The position numbers were made by a program, and so were the translations under genes. From Hevea brasiliensis (taxonomy: Eukaryota > Streptophyta > Magnoliopsida > Malpighiales > Euphorbiaceae): a DNA stretch of 64,000 bases. The notes beneath the pieces were generated by a model. The model made no database searches. It saw only the letters and a program-made list of their open reading frames with translations, and had not been told where the DNA came from. The stretch spans positions 69,579,760 to 69,643,759 of the forward strand of contig NC_079499.1 in assembly GCF_030052815.1 (NCBI RefSeq), read 5' to 3'. Position 1 is the stretch's first letter. Each line of letters opens with the position of its first letter. Positions 1 to 11,763 of this stretch are shown here, piece after piece.

Positions 1-975
1 CATGGCTTTTAGCCATTCTGACTTTGCATTGAGACTTGGCCTTGTGCCTGATATTATTCTGACTTGTTAGTCGTTACATTTACTGCCGGAGATGCATATG
101 TGACCGATGGTGTGACGGCCCGAGGTACTAGGTACCCAGTGCCAGTTTACCCGTTATCCAGTCCAGTCGTCTGGTGTAGGTTACTTGGGCCAACCAAATG
201 AATAAAAGTGAACAAAGTTAATGAATTAATGAATATACTAAAATCAAACAAAGAAAGCATACACTTTGCATACACATTTATTTTCTTGCTATTTTCTTCT
301 ATTATATTATTGCACCACTAAGCATTATTGCTTAGCGCGTTGCTTTTGCCACGCGTAGGTACTGGAGATCCCGATCGTGAGCCCGGTAGACCACAGGTGG
401 GTGAGTCCATCCGATTACGCTCGATTATGCGTGTCACCTCACTACTGCAGGGCATCGGTCGGGCACTCGGTGTCATTTTGTCATTTTGATATTTTGTAGC
501 AGATTTGTATTTTCTCATATGTATTTGAACTCATGTAATATATTTTGATGTTTATGTAAATAATGAAAGTTATGACTATGAATGCAAGATTTGAGCATGT
601 ATTTATTGCTTGTATATGAGAAATGGATGTTGAGAAATGAAAAGGTTGTTGAAACTTGAAACTGAAAAATTGTTGAAACCTTGATATTGAGTTTTGTGAT
701 GATATTGAAGTTGAGAATGAATGAATTTGTCTATTGGAAGTGTTTTTAACAGTTCAAGAGCAGTTTTCTCCATTTTTAGCGGTACTCATGGATTTTCTTT
801 AAAATTTTCGGAACCTTAAATGAATGATACTTTTGATGAATGGTTTAAATAAATTGTATTTCATAAATTATATGCAAAAGCATTGTCTAAATTAATTGAG
901 GAATATTAGAGTGTGCCGGTACACCAGGTGGCATTACTTACTCGGGTATACTGTACACGGGTAAGGGGTGTCACA
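1..975 (+). mobile_element. Gypsy LTR, subfamily III, 3' part
   Basis: This is the right-hand part of a long Ty3/gypsy LTR that begins left of the window. It ends in GGGTAAGGGGTGTCACA, the reverse complement of the first bases of the solo LTR at 42481. Shared landmarks include the GGCCCGAGG segment near 118 and the CTAAGCA hairpin at 318-335. The five bases after the end (AAAAT, 976-980) should be the target duplication; the partner copy lies outside the window. It interrupts the reverse-strand copia LTR that starts at 976. Whether a full element or a solo LTR lies to the left cannot be seen. Confidence 0.85.
318..335 (+). promoter_or_regulatory. Conserved LTR hairpin, subfamily III form
   Basis: CTAAGCA (318-324) and TGCTTAG (329-335) form a perfect 7-bp stem with loop TTAT, preceded by TGCACCA. 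The same position in other LTRs of this window carries a different stem sequence with pairing kept. It lies about 640 bp before the LTR end. An RNA-level role is inferred. Confidence 0.6.
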
Positions 976-2739
976 AAAATTAAATTCTAACCACCTAATC
1001 TGCATAGTGAAGCCACCAAGTGTTGGCTCTCTAGCTTGTCCACAAAAGCCCCTTGATCAAACCAAAAACCTCTCCTTTGCCCTTCCAATGATTCAGCCAA
1101 GATGAAAGAAGCAAGGGTTTGGTTTTTCTTCTTTGGAAGTGGTGAGAAACACTTTCTCAACTTGTGTTTCAAGAGTTTAACACTTAAATCTCTTGAATTT
1201 TACAAAGAAGGAAAAAAAGAGAATTTTGGCTATGGAAGGTGAGAGAATCGGCTAAGAAAGAAAATGAAGAAGATGATATTTGTCTTCTTCCACTTTCCTT
1301 TTTATTAACTTAATTTCTTTAATTAAAATTAAATTGATAAGTGTCAATATCTCATTTAACTCTTAAATGTCATTCTCTAATGTTAATTAAGAAATTAAAT
1401 TAAGATTAATTAGTATTTTTAATACTAATTAACTAATTAATTAACCATTAATTAATTGGGATTTTTTTCTCCCATATTTGACCAAGTTAAATTGTCAAAT
1501 TGTCAAATTTTGACTTAGTCAAACTAGTAAAAATTTGATTTCTTCCTTAAGCATAATTCTTCACGTTAATATTTAAACACTTTAAATATTAACTTGAATA
1601 CTTCCATGGGTAAATTTAGTTTCAAGTCATGTTGGGGACTTTATAATGTAATTACAAACTAAATTTAATTAATTAATCAAATTAATGTTGCTTTGATCAA
1701 GTTGCTCTTATGTGTGTGACTTACTAGGTTCATTACTAATTGGCAATGGGAATAATATTAACTCCTTAATATTATTGGAACCATTCCAAACTTAAAATAA
1801 AATTTCCTTTTCATGTAAGTTTTCATAAATCATGGTTGACATCTAGCATAATATACCATGACAACCAAATTAGTTATGAATTAATTCTCCAATTCATGAA
1901 CCTTGATCATACATACCATGCACTAGAATCTCTCCGTTACAAATCCCAATTCCAGCTAGAGTCATGGTTCATGTCAAACTCTTTTGCTTGGAATCATATA
2001 TCATCTTTTAATTCTAATTCTTGATTAATAAGACTTTCCTGCTACAAACTCTTTTCTAACTAAGTCTATCTGTCATGACCAAAAACTTAAATTCATTAAG
2101 AATAATTAAATGGACATAGAATTTTATCCCTATTTACTTAGGGTAACGGATCCCATCATGACTAACACCTATCTCCATGTATAACTGGTCGAAGCCAACA
2201 CATGCTCATATACCCATACATAGTACAAGTATGAAAGCAGTATCAAACTAAAACCATCTATATACAAGATAATTGCATTATCTCAGGTTAATGGATTATA
2301 TGCACTATTATGATCTAGGTGACTTTATATTGACAAGAATAAACTCTATGTACATGTTATCTTATATCACTAGTTCAGCCTACTTATCTTATAAGTGCCC
2401 ACCATGTTTGTCATATGGCATGAGACTTACCATTCCATCCCATTAGCATCTCATACTAATCAATGGAAACAAACATAAGTGATAATCTTTCCGGACAAGT
2501 CATGCCCAATGAAGTATCCTAGATTGTGAATCGAATTTATAATACTTATGCTAGAATGTTCTGTTCTATCACTCATATTCTTAATAACTTAAGAACATAA
2601 CATCTAATAAGATATTAAAGGACTTTTTCAATTAAATTCAAACCATTCAAATTTAAAAGAAACTCATAATTGCCATTAAATGGGAATAAATGTTTACATG
2701 ATATGATACAATGATATGCTCTAGGGCATACTATTAACA
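976..2739 (-). mobile_element. Copia LTR, reverse strand, truncated
   Basis: The right end, GGGCATACTATTAACA at 2739, is the reverse complement of the TGTTAGTAGTATGCCC start of the copia LTRs at 7885 and 20692. The reverse-complemented polypurine tract and RNase H follow at once. Similarity to those LTRs continues through blocks such as CTAGCTTGTCCACA near 1032. The element-sense 3' end is cut off at 976 by the gypsy LTR. It is clearly more diverged than the three copia LTRs further right, so it represents another copia subfamily. No genes are seen inside; the ORFs here are short and not conserved. Confidence 0.8.
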
Positions 2740-3881
2740 ATCTCCCACTTGCACTAGAGCCATTCATTACAAAATCTCATACCCATCTTCTTAAGATGTC
2801 AGTCTAACTGATGAAGGGATCAACCAAATTATCAATTGATGCTAATTTCTGCATAGCTACATTGCCTCTCCCAATTATTTCTCTGATAAGATGGTAGCAC
2901 CTTTCTATGTATTTGGATTTCTGGTGAGACCGGGGTTCCTTTGCTTGGATCACAGCACCATTGTTATCACAAAATAATAAAATTAGTGATTCAATTGAAG
3001 GAACCACTTTAAGTTCTATTACAAACTTCTTTATCTAAACAACTTCCTTTGCAACATCTAATACAATAATATACTCGGCCTCTGTAGTGGAGTCAGTAGT
3101 CATAGTTTGCTTGCAACTCTTCCAGCTAACTGTGCCTACATTACATATGAACACAAAACCAGAGATAGACTTTCTATCATCTACGTCTGATTGAAAATCA
3201 GAATCTATAAAACCATCTAGTTAGAGATCACCTCCTCCATATATCAAGAATAAATCTTTAGTTCTTTTCTAGTGCTTAAGGATATTCTTGATAGTATACA
3301 ATATCCCGAACCTAGATTAGATTGAAACTTGCTAGTCAAACTAACAGTGTAAGAGATATTCGGCCTAGTATATAACACTGCATATATTAGACTTCTAATT
3401 GCCGAAGCATATGGAATCTTTGCCATTTTTTCTCTTTCCTCAGGTATCTTTGGAGACATTTCTTTGGAAAGGTAGATACCATGCCTTACTTGTAATAATT
3501 CTCTCTTAGAATCAAGCATGTTAAACCACTTTAACACCTTTTCTAAGTATAGACTTTGGGATAAACCTATCATTCTTTCGATTTATCTCTACAGATATGA
3601 ATGCCCAGAATATCGGTTACTTCCCCTAAGTCTTTCATGGAGAAAGTATTAGACACCCAAAGTTTTACAATGGTAAGCATACTAACATCATTACCTATTA
3701 ATAAGATATCATCCACATACAATACAAGGAACGTGGTTTCGCTCCTACTAACCTTTTTGTATACACATGGCTAATCCTCGTTCTTGATAAATCCAAAGGA
3801 ATTGGTGGCTTCATCAAAATGGATGTTCCAACTCCTCGAAGCTTGCTTCAACCCATAAATGGACCATTTTAGCTTGCATAC
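2740..3881 (-). pseudogene. pol: Copia pol remnant: RNase H and RT, 3' half
   Basis: Reading leftward on the minus strand, the segment begins in the palm of a Ty1/copia reverse transcriptase and runs to the RNase H stop at 2754-2756. The YVDD catalytic motif is at 3708-3719. Recognisable parts include the SIYGLKQASR-type block near 3840, the LYLEKVLK block near 3540, TRPNISYTVSLTSKF near 3340, and the RNase H C-terminus with the CDNNGAVIQAKEPRSHQKSK block near 2940. Premature stops and frame breaks are frequent, for example between 3010 and 3240. The remnant is cut at 3881 by the LTR beginning TGTAGACCC. Gag, integrase and the RT N-terminus are missing. It is a dead copy, related to but distinct from the copia at 7885-22819. 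Confidence 0.85.
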
Positions 3882-4262
3882 TGTAGACCCTTATTTTGTG
3901 ATTTATTATGAGTATGTGCATTGAAGCCATGGGAAACCTGATGATGAAAAAATTGTGTGACTGTAAGATGTAATTGAAGGCATAGAGCTGAATTATTAAT
4001 TTCGTGGCATATTTTTGAAAAAAAAAATAATAATATATTTTTGGAAAATTAATTAAATTTAAATAAAATTTTATTTTATTTAAATTTAATATGGATAGTT
4101 CTTAAATGGACCTAATTAAGTTTAATTGGGCCCTATGGGCCTAAAAAAGCTTAGTTAGGAATTTTAAATAGAAATTAATTTATTTTCTAAAAATTAAAAT
4201 AAAAAAATATCTTTTTTTCTCTCCCTCTCCCATATAAATTCTCTCTCCCACTTGGTCCCACT

Positions 4263-4568
4263 CTCTTCCTCACTCTTTATTGGTGCAGCCCCCTTTCTCT
4301 CTCTTCCTATTGGTTGAAACACCTCACCCATATCCCAGTCTCACCCAAATTCCTCAATCCCAGTTGTTTAAGTTATCTGAACCTTATCACACTAGGACTC
4401 CAAACCCAACCACACCTCTTCCTCACTCCCTATTGGTGCGACCCCCCTTTCCCTCTCTTCTTATTGGTTGGAATACCACACCCATATCCCAGTCTTACCT
4501 AAATTCTGCAACCTTAGTTATTTAAGTTATCTAAACCTTATCACCCTAGAACTCCAAACCCTATCACA
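4263..4568 (+). repeat. Tandem duplication, 153-bp period
   Basis: Two adjacent copies start with CTCTTCCTCACTC at 4263 and 4416. Both contain CTCTTCC/TTATTGGTTG, CCCATATCCCAGTCT and TTAAGTTATCT in the same order. The duplication lies just upstream of the TATA box, so it is probably in U3. Small overlapping ORFs here come from the repeat and are not treated as genes. Confidence 0.8.
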
Positions 4569-4585
4569 CCTCTCTCCCAAAACCC

Positions 4586-4593
4586 TATAAATA
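4586..4593 (+). promoter_or_regulatory. TATA box of the Tat-like LTR
   Basis: TATAAATA follows AAACCC at the end of the pyrimidine-rich part of the LTR and is about 700 bp from the LTR start. It is the best TATA match in the LTR. Promoter use is inferred. Confidence 0.5.
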
Positions 4594-6900
4594 CCCTACT
4601 TGAAAAAAAAAAAAAAAGATTCAGAAATATTCAGGGCTATTTAGAGATACCTTAGATATACAGAAAATTTAGAGATATTCAGAAACTCTTTTAGTCATTT
4701 CTTTTTTTTTTTTCTTTTCTTTAAGAAGATTTTCATGTAAAATTTCTTGAAGGATAGTTTTTGTTGTTTTCTTTTTAAGATCTATGCCACATAATATTTA
4801 ATTCTATGTTATTTATCTTTTAATTTATCTTGCATATTCATGTAGATCATGTAATCATGTTTAATTTGAGGGGATACACAACTCTGCACATATTCAGTTT
4901 TCTGTCTCTCATATTTTTATTATTTTTTTTTATTTTTTTAAATTTTTGAAAATTTTAGTAAAATTATATTCATATTCTTTATGAAATTTTATTAGTTTTA
5001 GGCTCAAGAATCACTAAAAAAACTTTTTTATTTTGTAAGTTATGGCCATTTGAAATTAGGATTCCTGTAAAATCCGATTTGCAGTATACCCGATTTGTGA
5101 AGTCCATATCTCCCTTGTTTCTTAATAATTTTGTGCGATTCTAGTGTCTAAAATTAATTTCAGAATCTTATAAATCTTTTCCAATTGGCTTTGCATTCAT
5201 ATCTATTATGATTAATGAGTTATGAATTTTATAAAAAAAGTAGCGTGATTCTGTCACTTAGAAAAGTTACAATTTATGTAGACCATTTGGCTAGGGTTTT
5301 ATTTAGTTTATAAATTTTATGAATTTGTATGATGTGTTGGATGTCTTTTGTAATTTTTTCATGATTTTTTAGGCTTGTCTAACTATTTTTCAAAAATTAG
5401 ATATCTTACTACTATCAATCTTCCAAAATCTGAAAATTGTATTTTTATACAAGTTCTTGTGTGTTCTTGGGTTCTAATTGATATTTGATCTATTTTTCTG
5501 TGTTCTTTTAATTCAAGAGGTGTTATGAAGTGTTTGGATCATGTTAGAAGACTTAGACCATTAGGTAGTTGTAACCGATTAGGAATTTTAACCCCTTTAG
5601 GAGACTAGAGTTAAAATTTAATGTGAATTATTATTTGTATTTTCTTATTTTCTTTACTTTCTTTAGTTTCTTTATTTTTTTTATTACAAACAAAATTGGA
5701 AAGTAGCCCTAAGGTAAGTACCAAAGAGGGCATTTGCGTGGAGCTACATGAGAGTAAGCTAGGATATCATTGCTATACTAGAAGAGAAGACCCTTTTTTA
5801 AGGGTAGCTTACCCCAATGGCAACTGCAATTACTAATAAGTAATCTTAAATTCCTGGAATAACCATTGGCATGAAATTGTAGTAATAATAGGATTTTTAT
5901 TTGGTAAATTAAAATTAACTCTTTTTTTTAATTTAACTGACTTTCGCTTCTAATTAATTTAAATAAATACTTTGTAAATTAAAATTAATCTTGTTTGTAA
6001 ATTAAACTAACCTTAGCATGCAAAATAAATTTAATTTAATACTTGGTAATTGCAAAATAAATTTACATGTTAGAAACCTTTATTAGGTTATGATTGTTTG
6101 GGCCTTATGTGATATTAGAAAAAATTACGCATGTACATAATTAATTTAGTTTAATTATCCTTAGAGTAACTTGGTGAAAAATTAATTAATTAGGTTAAAT
6201 AGAAACTTAGGGTTATTTGAAATTGAATTTGTTTGTCAATTAAATTCTCAATAATAAATTAATTTTAGTCATTTGGTAAATATTATTTAAATAATTAACA
6301 ACCCCATAGATAGGAATTACTTGTGCGTGAAAATTGTTTATAAACGATAACCCTTTGTGAATTACTTGCATGTGTAGGATTAGAATTGCATTTTAGGATA
6401 AAGTTTAATAAAGGAATAATAAACAAGACTTTTAGAAACATTAGTAGAGGACTGACATTCGAATTAATGAGGTTAGACCAGGCGTAAGGGTTGCCTAACA
6501 CCTTCCCCTTACGTACCCACTATCCCGAACTTAGACATTGGGCTATGGTAATGACGGTTGTGGAAACTCTGCAAGGAGTAAGTTGCCATCCATGACCCTC
6601 AGAAGAAACACTGAATATGTCCCAGTTATTACCCGGATGGCGACTTCTGTCTATCTATGCCTTTGTGGCATAAATTCTTAGTACCATGGTAGTGTTATGG
6701 GAAGACGGTACTTACTAGTGGTTTAGTTCTATTAGGATTATATGAAGTGCATGACTAGGAAATGCCGTCTAAGGAGGTGGTACTTAAGTGAGACCATTAT
6801 GACTCTACCATCTTTCCTGGACATTACCTGGTGCATTTTATATAATTCTAGTGGATGATATTTCACCTCATGCCTTACTACGACCCCTATCCTTATAGTT

Positions 6901-6919
6901 TGGGGACTCCACTGGGGAC
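6901..6919 (+). other. Primer-binding site, Tat/Ogre type
   Basis: TGGGGACTCCACTGGGGAC is close to the primer site I know from Ogre/Tat elements (TGGCGACTC.GCTGGGGAC). It marks the end of the LTR and the start of a truncated internal region. Confidence 0.6.
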
Positions 6920-7195
6920 TAAATAGATAGTTACTCCAACATATTTCTATTAGTCTAATATTATTCCTTTGTTAAACTTTTTGTATTGCACTACACTATC
7001 ACACAGTTCACCCTTACCCTTTTCAGCCCCACTAGTACTAGCCAAGGAGACCATAATTCCACTCGAGCTATGATGAATTGGTGAATGCTAGCACCCCATG
7101 CTTGTACCTTCGAGTATATAAAACAGCCATAGCTCCGGCCGTTGTGTTTAATGGATAAGCTCTCGCATGGGTGACCCTTTCCTACCCGATGAAGT
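6920..7195. other. Unassigned segment between Tat primer site and gypsy pol
   Basis: The first part may be untranslated leader of the Tat-like element. From about 7015 to 7195 the minus strand is open and in frame with the gypsy RNase H to its right, but the residues no longer match gypsy pol after the [11 protein letters not shown] block. I cannot name the source. It may be a fragment of another repeat trapped at a deletion junction. Confidence 0.4.
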
Positions 7196-7809
7196 CCATG
7201 AGCCATAGATACAACTGCTGTCTTCCCCTCATCATTAATCTTTAAGCTGGTATGTAATGATCTCAACTCATGTACCATAGACAAAGGAGTAACCCTGAGA
7301 CTTGCTATAACCTTGCGACTTAAGGCGTCAGCTACTACATTAGCTTTCCCTGACTGATAGTCTATCAGACAATCATAGTCTTTTATTAACTCTAAAAATC
7401 TCCTCTGTCTCAAATTCAACTCCTTCTGAGTGCCCAAATATTTCAAAATCTTATGATATGTATATATGTAACACTTTTCCCCATACAAATAGTGTCTCCA
7501 GATCTTAAGAGCAAACACAATAGCTGCAAGCTCCAAATCATGTGTCGGATAGTTCTCTCATGTGGTTTCAACTGGCATGATGCATAGGTAATGATATTCC
7601 AATCTTGCATCAGTACACAACCTAACCCATTATGAGATGCATCACTATATATTGTGTATTCTTTACCTGGGTAAGGTAAAGTCAGGACTGGAGCCTCAGT
7701 CAAACACCTCTTCAATTCATCAAAACTCTATTGGCATTTGTCCGTCCACTGAAATTTCACATCTTTTCGAAGTAATTTGGTCAATGGAGATGCCAACATG
7801 GAGAATCCC
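7196..7809 (-). pseudogene. pol: Gypsy element G1: RT C-terminus and RNase H
   Basis: Minus-strand remnant of Ty3/gypsy pol, Tekay/Del-like. From right to left it encodes the RT connection (near 7780), TLPYPGKEYTIYSDAS with the first RNase H aspartate (near 7650), and a [11 protein letters not shown] block (near 7470). In that block the expected TDH aspartate is tyrosine. ADALSRK follows near 7330. A frameshift near 7560 separates the two RNase H halves. The right edge joins the segment starting at 27003 in one reading frame: deleting the LTR at 7810-27002 and one ATCCC copy restores a continuous GYYRRFVKGFSMLASPLTK-type block. This shows that both sides belong to one element. The left side breaks off before integrase. 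Confidence 0.85.
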
Positions 7810-7884
7810 TATAACACCTCTATATTTGGTAGTGCATTCTACTGTTCTGGTGACCAGTGTCTGTCCGGATAGCTAGGATGCTTA

Positions 7885-9984
7885 TGTTAGTAGTATGCCC
7901 TAGAGCATATCATTTAGTATGTATCTTGTACATATTTTAATAATAAAAGGCATTTCCACTTTTCCGTTTACATAATATATTTATGTGTAATAGAAAAGGT
8001 CCATTGATATTTTGTTAGAAATATTATTCTTAAGTTGTTAAGAATATGAGTGACAATATTTCTAGCACAAAGTATCATAAATAGGTTCACAATCGAGGAT
8101 ACTTCATAATAAGGACATGACTTATCCAGAAAGATTGTATTCATGTTTGTTCCCAAGTTATTTATATGAGATATAAATAAGATGGAATGGTGAGTCTCAT
8201 GCCATATAACAAACTTGATAGGCACTTATAAATGATAAGTAGGCCTAACCAGTGACACTTATGACAAGCACATGGAGTTTACTCTTGTCAATGTTTTGTC
8301 ATAAATCATATCAGTGCATATAATCTTTATACCTGAGATAGCACAATTATCTTGTATATAGGTAGTTTGAGTTTGATCTCGCTTTCATACTTGTACTATG
8401 TATGGGTATATGGGCATGTGTTGGCTCCTGCTAGTTATATATGGAGGTAGGTGTTGATCAAGATGGAATCTGCTCTCTAAGTAAATAGAGTTAAAATCCT
8501 ATGTTCATTTAATTGTTCTTGATGTTTCAAGTTCTGGCCAGACAGATAGATTTATTCGTAAAAGAGTTTCGATGAGAAAAATCTTTTAATCAAGAACTGA
8601 ATTAAAAGAGAACATAATATTCATAGCAAATCGAGTTTTACATAAACCATGACTACATCTTGAGAAGGGATTTTGTAACAGAGAGATTCTAGTGCATGGT
8701 AACATATGATTATAGGTTCATTTAAGGTAAACCTTATTACTAATTGGGTGGCCATGGCATGCTATGCTAGGTGTTAACCATGGTCTATGAGGTTCATAAA
8801 ATGATTTAGAGAAATCATTTATGGTAAGAAAGAGTTCTGATGATATTAAGAGTTGATATCATTTCTCATTGCCAATTAGTGATGAGCCTAGTAAGTCACA
8901 CACATACACAAGTTATCACCTATTTAAATATGATTTAATTAATTAATTAAAGAGTTTAATTGATTAATTAAATAGATTTGGTTTGCAATTAAATTGCAAA
9001 GTCCCTAGCATGACTTAAAACCAAATCTAGATTATTGGATGTGTAGTATAAATTAAATTTATATTTAAAGTGTTTAAATATGAATTTAATTGATGAGAAA
9101 TTAATTAATAGAGATTAATTAATTAATTTATATTTGATATAAATTAATTAGAAGAAGAAAATAATTATTTTGGGTTAAGAACTCAAAATTAAGACACAGG
9201 GGCATTTTGGTCATTTCACAGTGTGACACGTGGCACCATGAGATGGTGACACATGGCATAACACATAAGCTTGCCAAATATTTTTTTAATCATGTAAGAT
9301 GATTAAAATCAAGATTAAATATAGGTTTGACACTTGGCACAATGTGATTGGGTCACTTAAACCTAGAGCTAATCAAAAGGTGACATGTGGCTAGGGTTTA
9401 ATGTGTTAACCTAGCTATTTAAGTGGGGTTATGAAAAGAAAACACAACCAGCAGCCTCTCCTCTCATATGTCACGCCACTTTGAGCCTCTCCAGCTATTT
9501 CTCTTCATCTCTCATCAATTCAAAGAGATTAGCCATCAATCTCTTGAATTAAGAACACTAGAAATTGTTTCTAGTGTCCTGTTTGCATCTCTAATCTCTT
9601 AAAAGGCAGAACTTGAATTTCTAATTAATAGAAAAGGCTTTAGAAGCTGTTCAAGGGCTGCCATAGGTGTTCTTGGTGTGGACAAGCTAGAGGGACAACA
9701 TCTGGTGTCCTGAGACGAATCTCAAAGGCGCAGACACGCTGCAGCACATCAAGAGGTTAGTATAATCGTTCTTGATTTAATCTAGGTTCTAAAATTAATC
9801 TGATTAATTTTAAAATCTTAAATGGCAAATACAGATCCAAAAACATATTAAAAGAGTTTTAATATGTTGTTTATCATTGAAATCAAATAGATAAAAATAA
9901 ATCTTGCATGGTGCATGTGACCCTAGGTGAAAATTTTTGAATTCAATGGTATAATCTTGTGTTTTTCACGCTTCAGTTCCTTCA
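7885..9984 (+). repeat. Copia 5' LTR
   Basis: The LTR runs from TGTTAGTAGTATGCCC to GTTCCTTCA (2,100 bp). It is followed by AT and then the primer site. It closely matches the 3' LTR at 20692-22819, with scattered substitutions and small indels. A TATA-like motif lies at 9416. Confidence 0.95.
9416..9423 (+). promoter_or_regulatory. TATA-like motif, copia 5' LTR
   Basis: TATTTAAG is conserved in the 3' LTR (22221-22228) and the inverted LTR (15742-15749). It sits 1.53 kb into the LTR, a plausible U3/R position. Promoter use is inferred. Confidence 0.4.
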
Positions 9985-9986
9985 AT

Positions 9987-9999
9987 TGGTATCAGAGCC
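9987..9999 (+). other. Copia primer-binding site
   Basis: TGGTATCAGAGCC, complementary to the 3' end of plant initiator tRNA-Met, lies two bases after the 5' LTR. Confidence 0.95.
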
Positions 10000-11763
10000 A
10001 CTATATTTGCCATTTAGATTGATGTTTATATGATTTAATTGTGTGTTTGATCATGAGATCAAGAGTTTATTGCTGGTTGCAAAGTCAAAGTGGCGGCACA
10101 AATGATGAACACCATGGTGTGCATGGTTGATGCATCACAATGGTGTGCAAAGGTAAATGGATGGTGAATGTGCAATTGTTGTATGATTTAAGATCCATTT
10201 TATGTCTAATTAAATTGTTTAATTAGAATTTTTACACACAATTAAATTATGATTCAAATCAGAATTTTAAAAATTGTTTGAATGTGATTCAAATCTGAAT
10301 TTTAAAAGTTGTTTGAATGTGATTCAAATCTGAATTTTTAAAGTTGTTTGAATCATATTTAAATCTGATTTTTTAAAATTGATTCAATAAAATTCAGATC
10401 TGATTTTTTAAAAAAATATTTGAATGTGATTCAAATCTGATTTTTTAAAAAATGTTTGAATGAGATTCAAATCTGAATTTTTGAAGTTGTTTGAATGTGA
10501 TTCAAATCTGAATTTTTAAATTTGTTTGAATGAGATTCAAATCTGAATTTTTAAATTTATTTGAATCATATTCAAATCTGGATTTTTAAGTTGAATATGA
10601 GATATTCAATTTAATTTAAGTATGTATATTTTATTTAATTGTTAAATAGTGATATGCATGATGGATGATCATAGACTATAAAAGACCAATGTGATTGGAT
10701 TTATTTCTTTTATGTTTCTTTGGGATTGTAAATTAATTTATTTTAATTTATTTTGGGCATGTATTATTAAGTTTGTAATATTTTTGGGTTGTAATTTCAT
10801 TTATTTAAGTTCTTGTAAATTCGCCTTGGTATGCCAAGGATTACTATGTAATATTGGATTGCAAGAAGTTCAAGGAGGTCAAGAGCATTGGTGGGACCAG
10901 TGGGAGGAATTCAATATCAAGTGTTGATTATGTACTCCTTCAGCAACTCTTGTAAAATGAATGAATGAAATGCACCTAGGAATGCCCGATTCAATTCTTG
11001 GTGGCTCGAATTGAATCCCTTAGAAAGTCCATGATCATACCATATTTATCGCTTATCCATGAATGCATGAGATGTATGGGAATGTATGCAATTATATGAT
11101 ATATGCATGCTAAATGGATAATGTGCAAAGTGAGACCTTAATAGTAATTAGGATGGCTATAAAATCTTCCAAACAAATGATTAAGTTGGAAATGGTATAA
11201 TTAAAGTAATTATAACATAGGCCCTCCATTAGGGCAATTATTTTAAGAAATTTTAAATAGTTGCATGAGATGCAATTAATTTAAGAGATTTTCTTAAGAA
11301 TAATTGTTAAGCATGAGATGTTGTAAATATGTAAATGGTTTGGTGGCCAATATTGGATGTACCTGAGGACATTAAAATTATTTGCATAATTACTTGGCTC
11401 AATGGGATCAACTTAACTAATGCAAGATAAGTCAATAATGGATGTACCGAGATTTTGAGCATTAGGGGCTAGGTAAAGGATTGAACCTCACATGAGATGT
11501 GATGGGCAAAGAGTTGCTCACTTATAGTTTATTGTAATTCCAATAATGGATGTACCTGAGGATGATCAATAGAATTATAAGAATTCAATCACCCACTAGA
11601 AATCCATCCAACTAGGATTTCCGTTTTCTACTTTGGAAGTGTAGGGTTCGCTAAGTTAGTGGGAGGACCAATTTGATTAAAAGACCATAATCATTTTGGT
11701 TAATTACATGATACATTTACTAATTAATCTGGTTATTTTCTGCAATTAATTTTCTCGATAATA
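10000..11763 (+). other. Long untranslated leader of the copia element
   Basis: About 1.76 kb separates the primer site from the gag ATG. It has no credible ORF; a 78-codon ORF at 10691 is not related to anything I recognise. It holds the 35-bp tandem array at 10251-10600, four CATGAGATG motifs (11066, 11264, 11312, 11491) and three GGATGTACC repeats (11355, 11440, 11547). Confidence 0.7.
10251..10600 (+). repeat. 35-36-bp minisatellite in copia leader
   Basis: About ten imperfect units follow the pattern GATTCAAATCTGAATTTTT, then A-rich bases, then TTGTTTGAATGT. The units contain complementary TTTGAAT and ATTCAAA blocks, so the RNA could fold in several ways. There are no spacers between units. 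Confidence 0.9.

Larger units (their letters stand above)
3882..6897 (+). mobile_element. Tat/Ogre-like gypsy LTR
   Basis: The segment starts with TGTAGACCC directly after broken copia RT. Near 6485 it carries GGTTGCCTAACACCTTCCCC, a block I associate with Tat/Ogre LTRs. Just beyond its right end is TGGGGACTCCACTGGGGAC, resembling the primer site of Ogre/Tat elements. The right boundary is uncertain by a few bases because the terminal CA is not clear (CTTATA at about 6897). The length of about 3.0 kb fits the lineage. Inside are a 153-bp tandem duplication (4263-4568), a TATA box (4586) and long AT-rich stretches. Only the LTR and a short leader remain. The five bases before the LTR are CATAC; I found no matching copy at the right side. 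Confidence 0.7.

Noticed and set aside
1836..2024. A 62-codon plus-strand ORF in the copia LTR
   Set aside because: Opposite to the element's sense and without any domain; equivalent regions of the other copia LTRs do not keep it.
4280..4525. Overlapping Pro/Leu-rich ORFs
   Set aside because: They follow from the CT-rich 153-bp duplication in an LTR; two frames are open at once and neither has a known domain.
10251..10600. Possible CRISPR-like array
   Set aside because: Units abut without spacers, diverge from one another, and lie in a plant retrotransposon leader.
10691..10927. A 78-codon ORF in the copia leader
   Set aside because: No known domain and not in frame with gag. It is treated as chance in a long leader.
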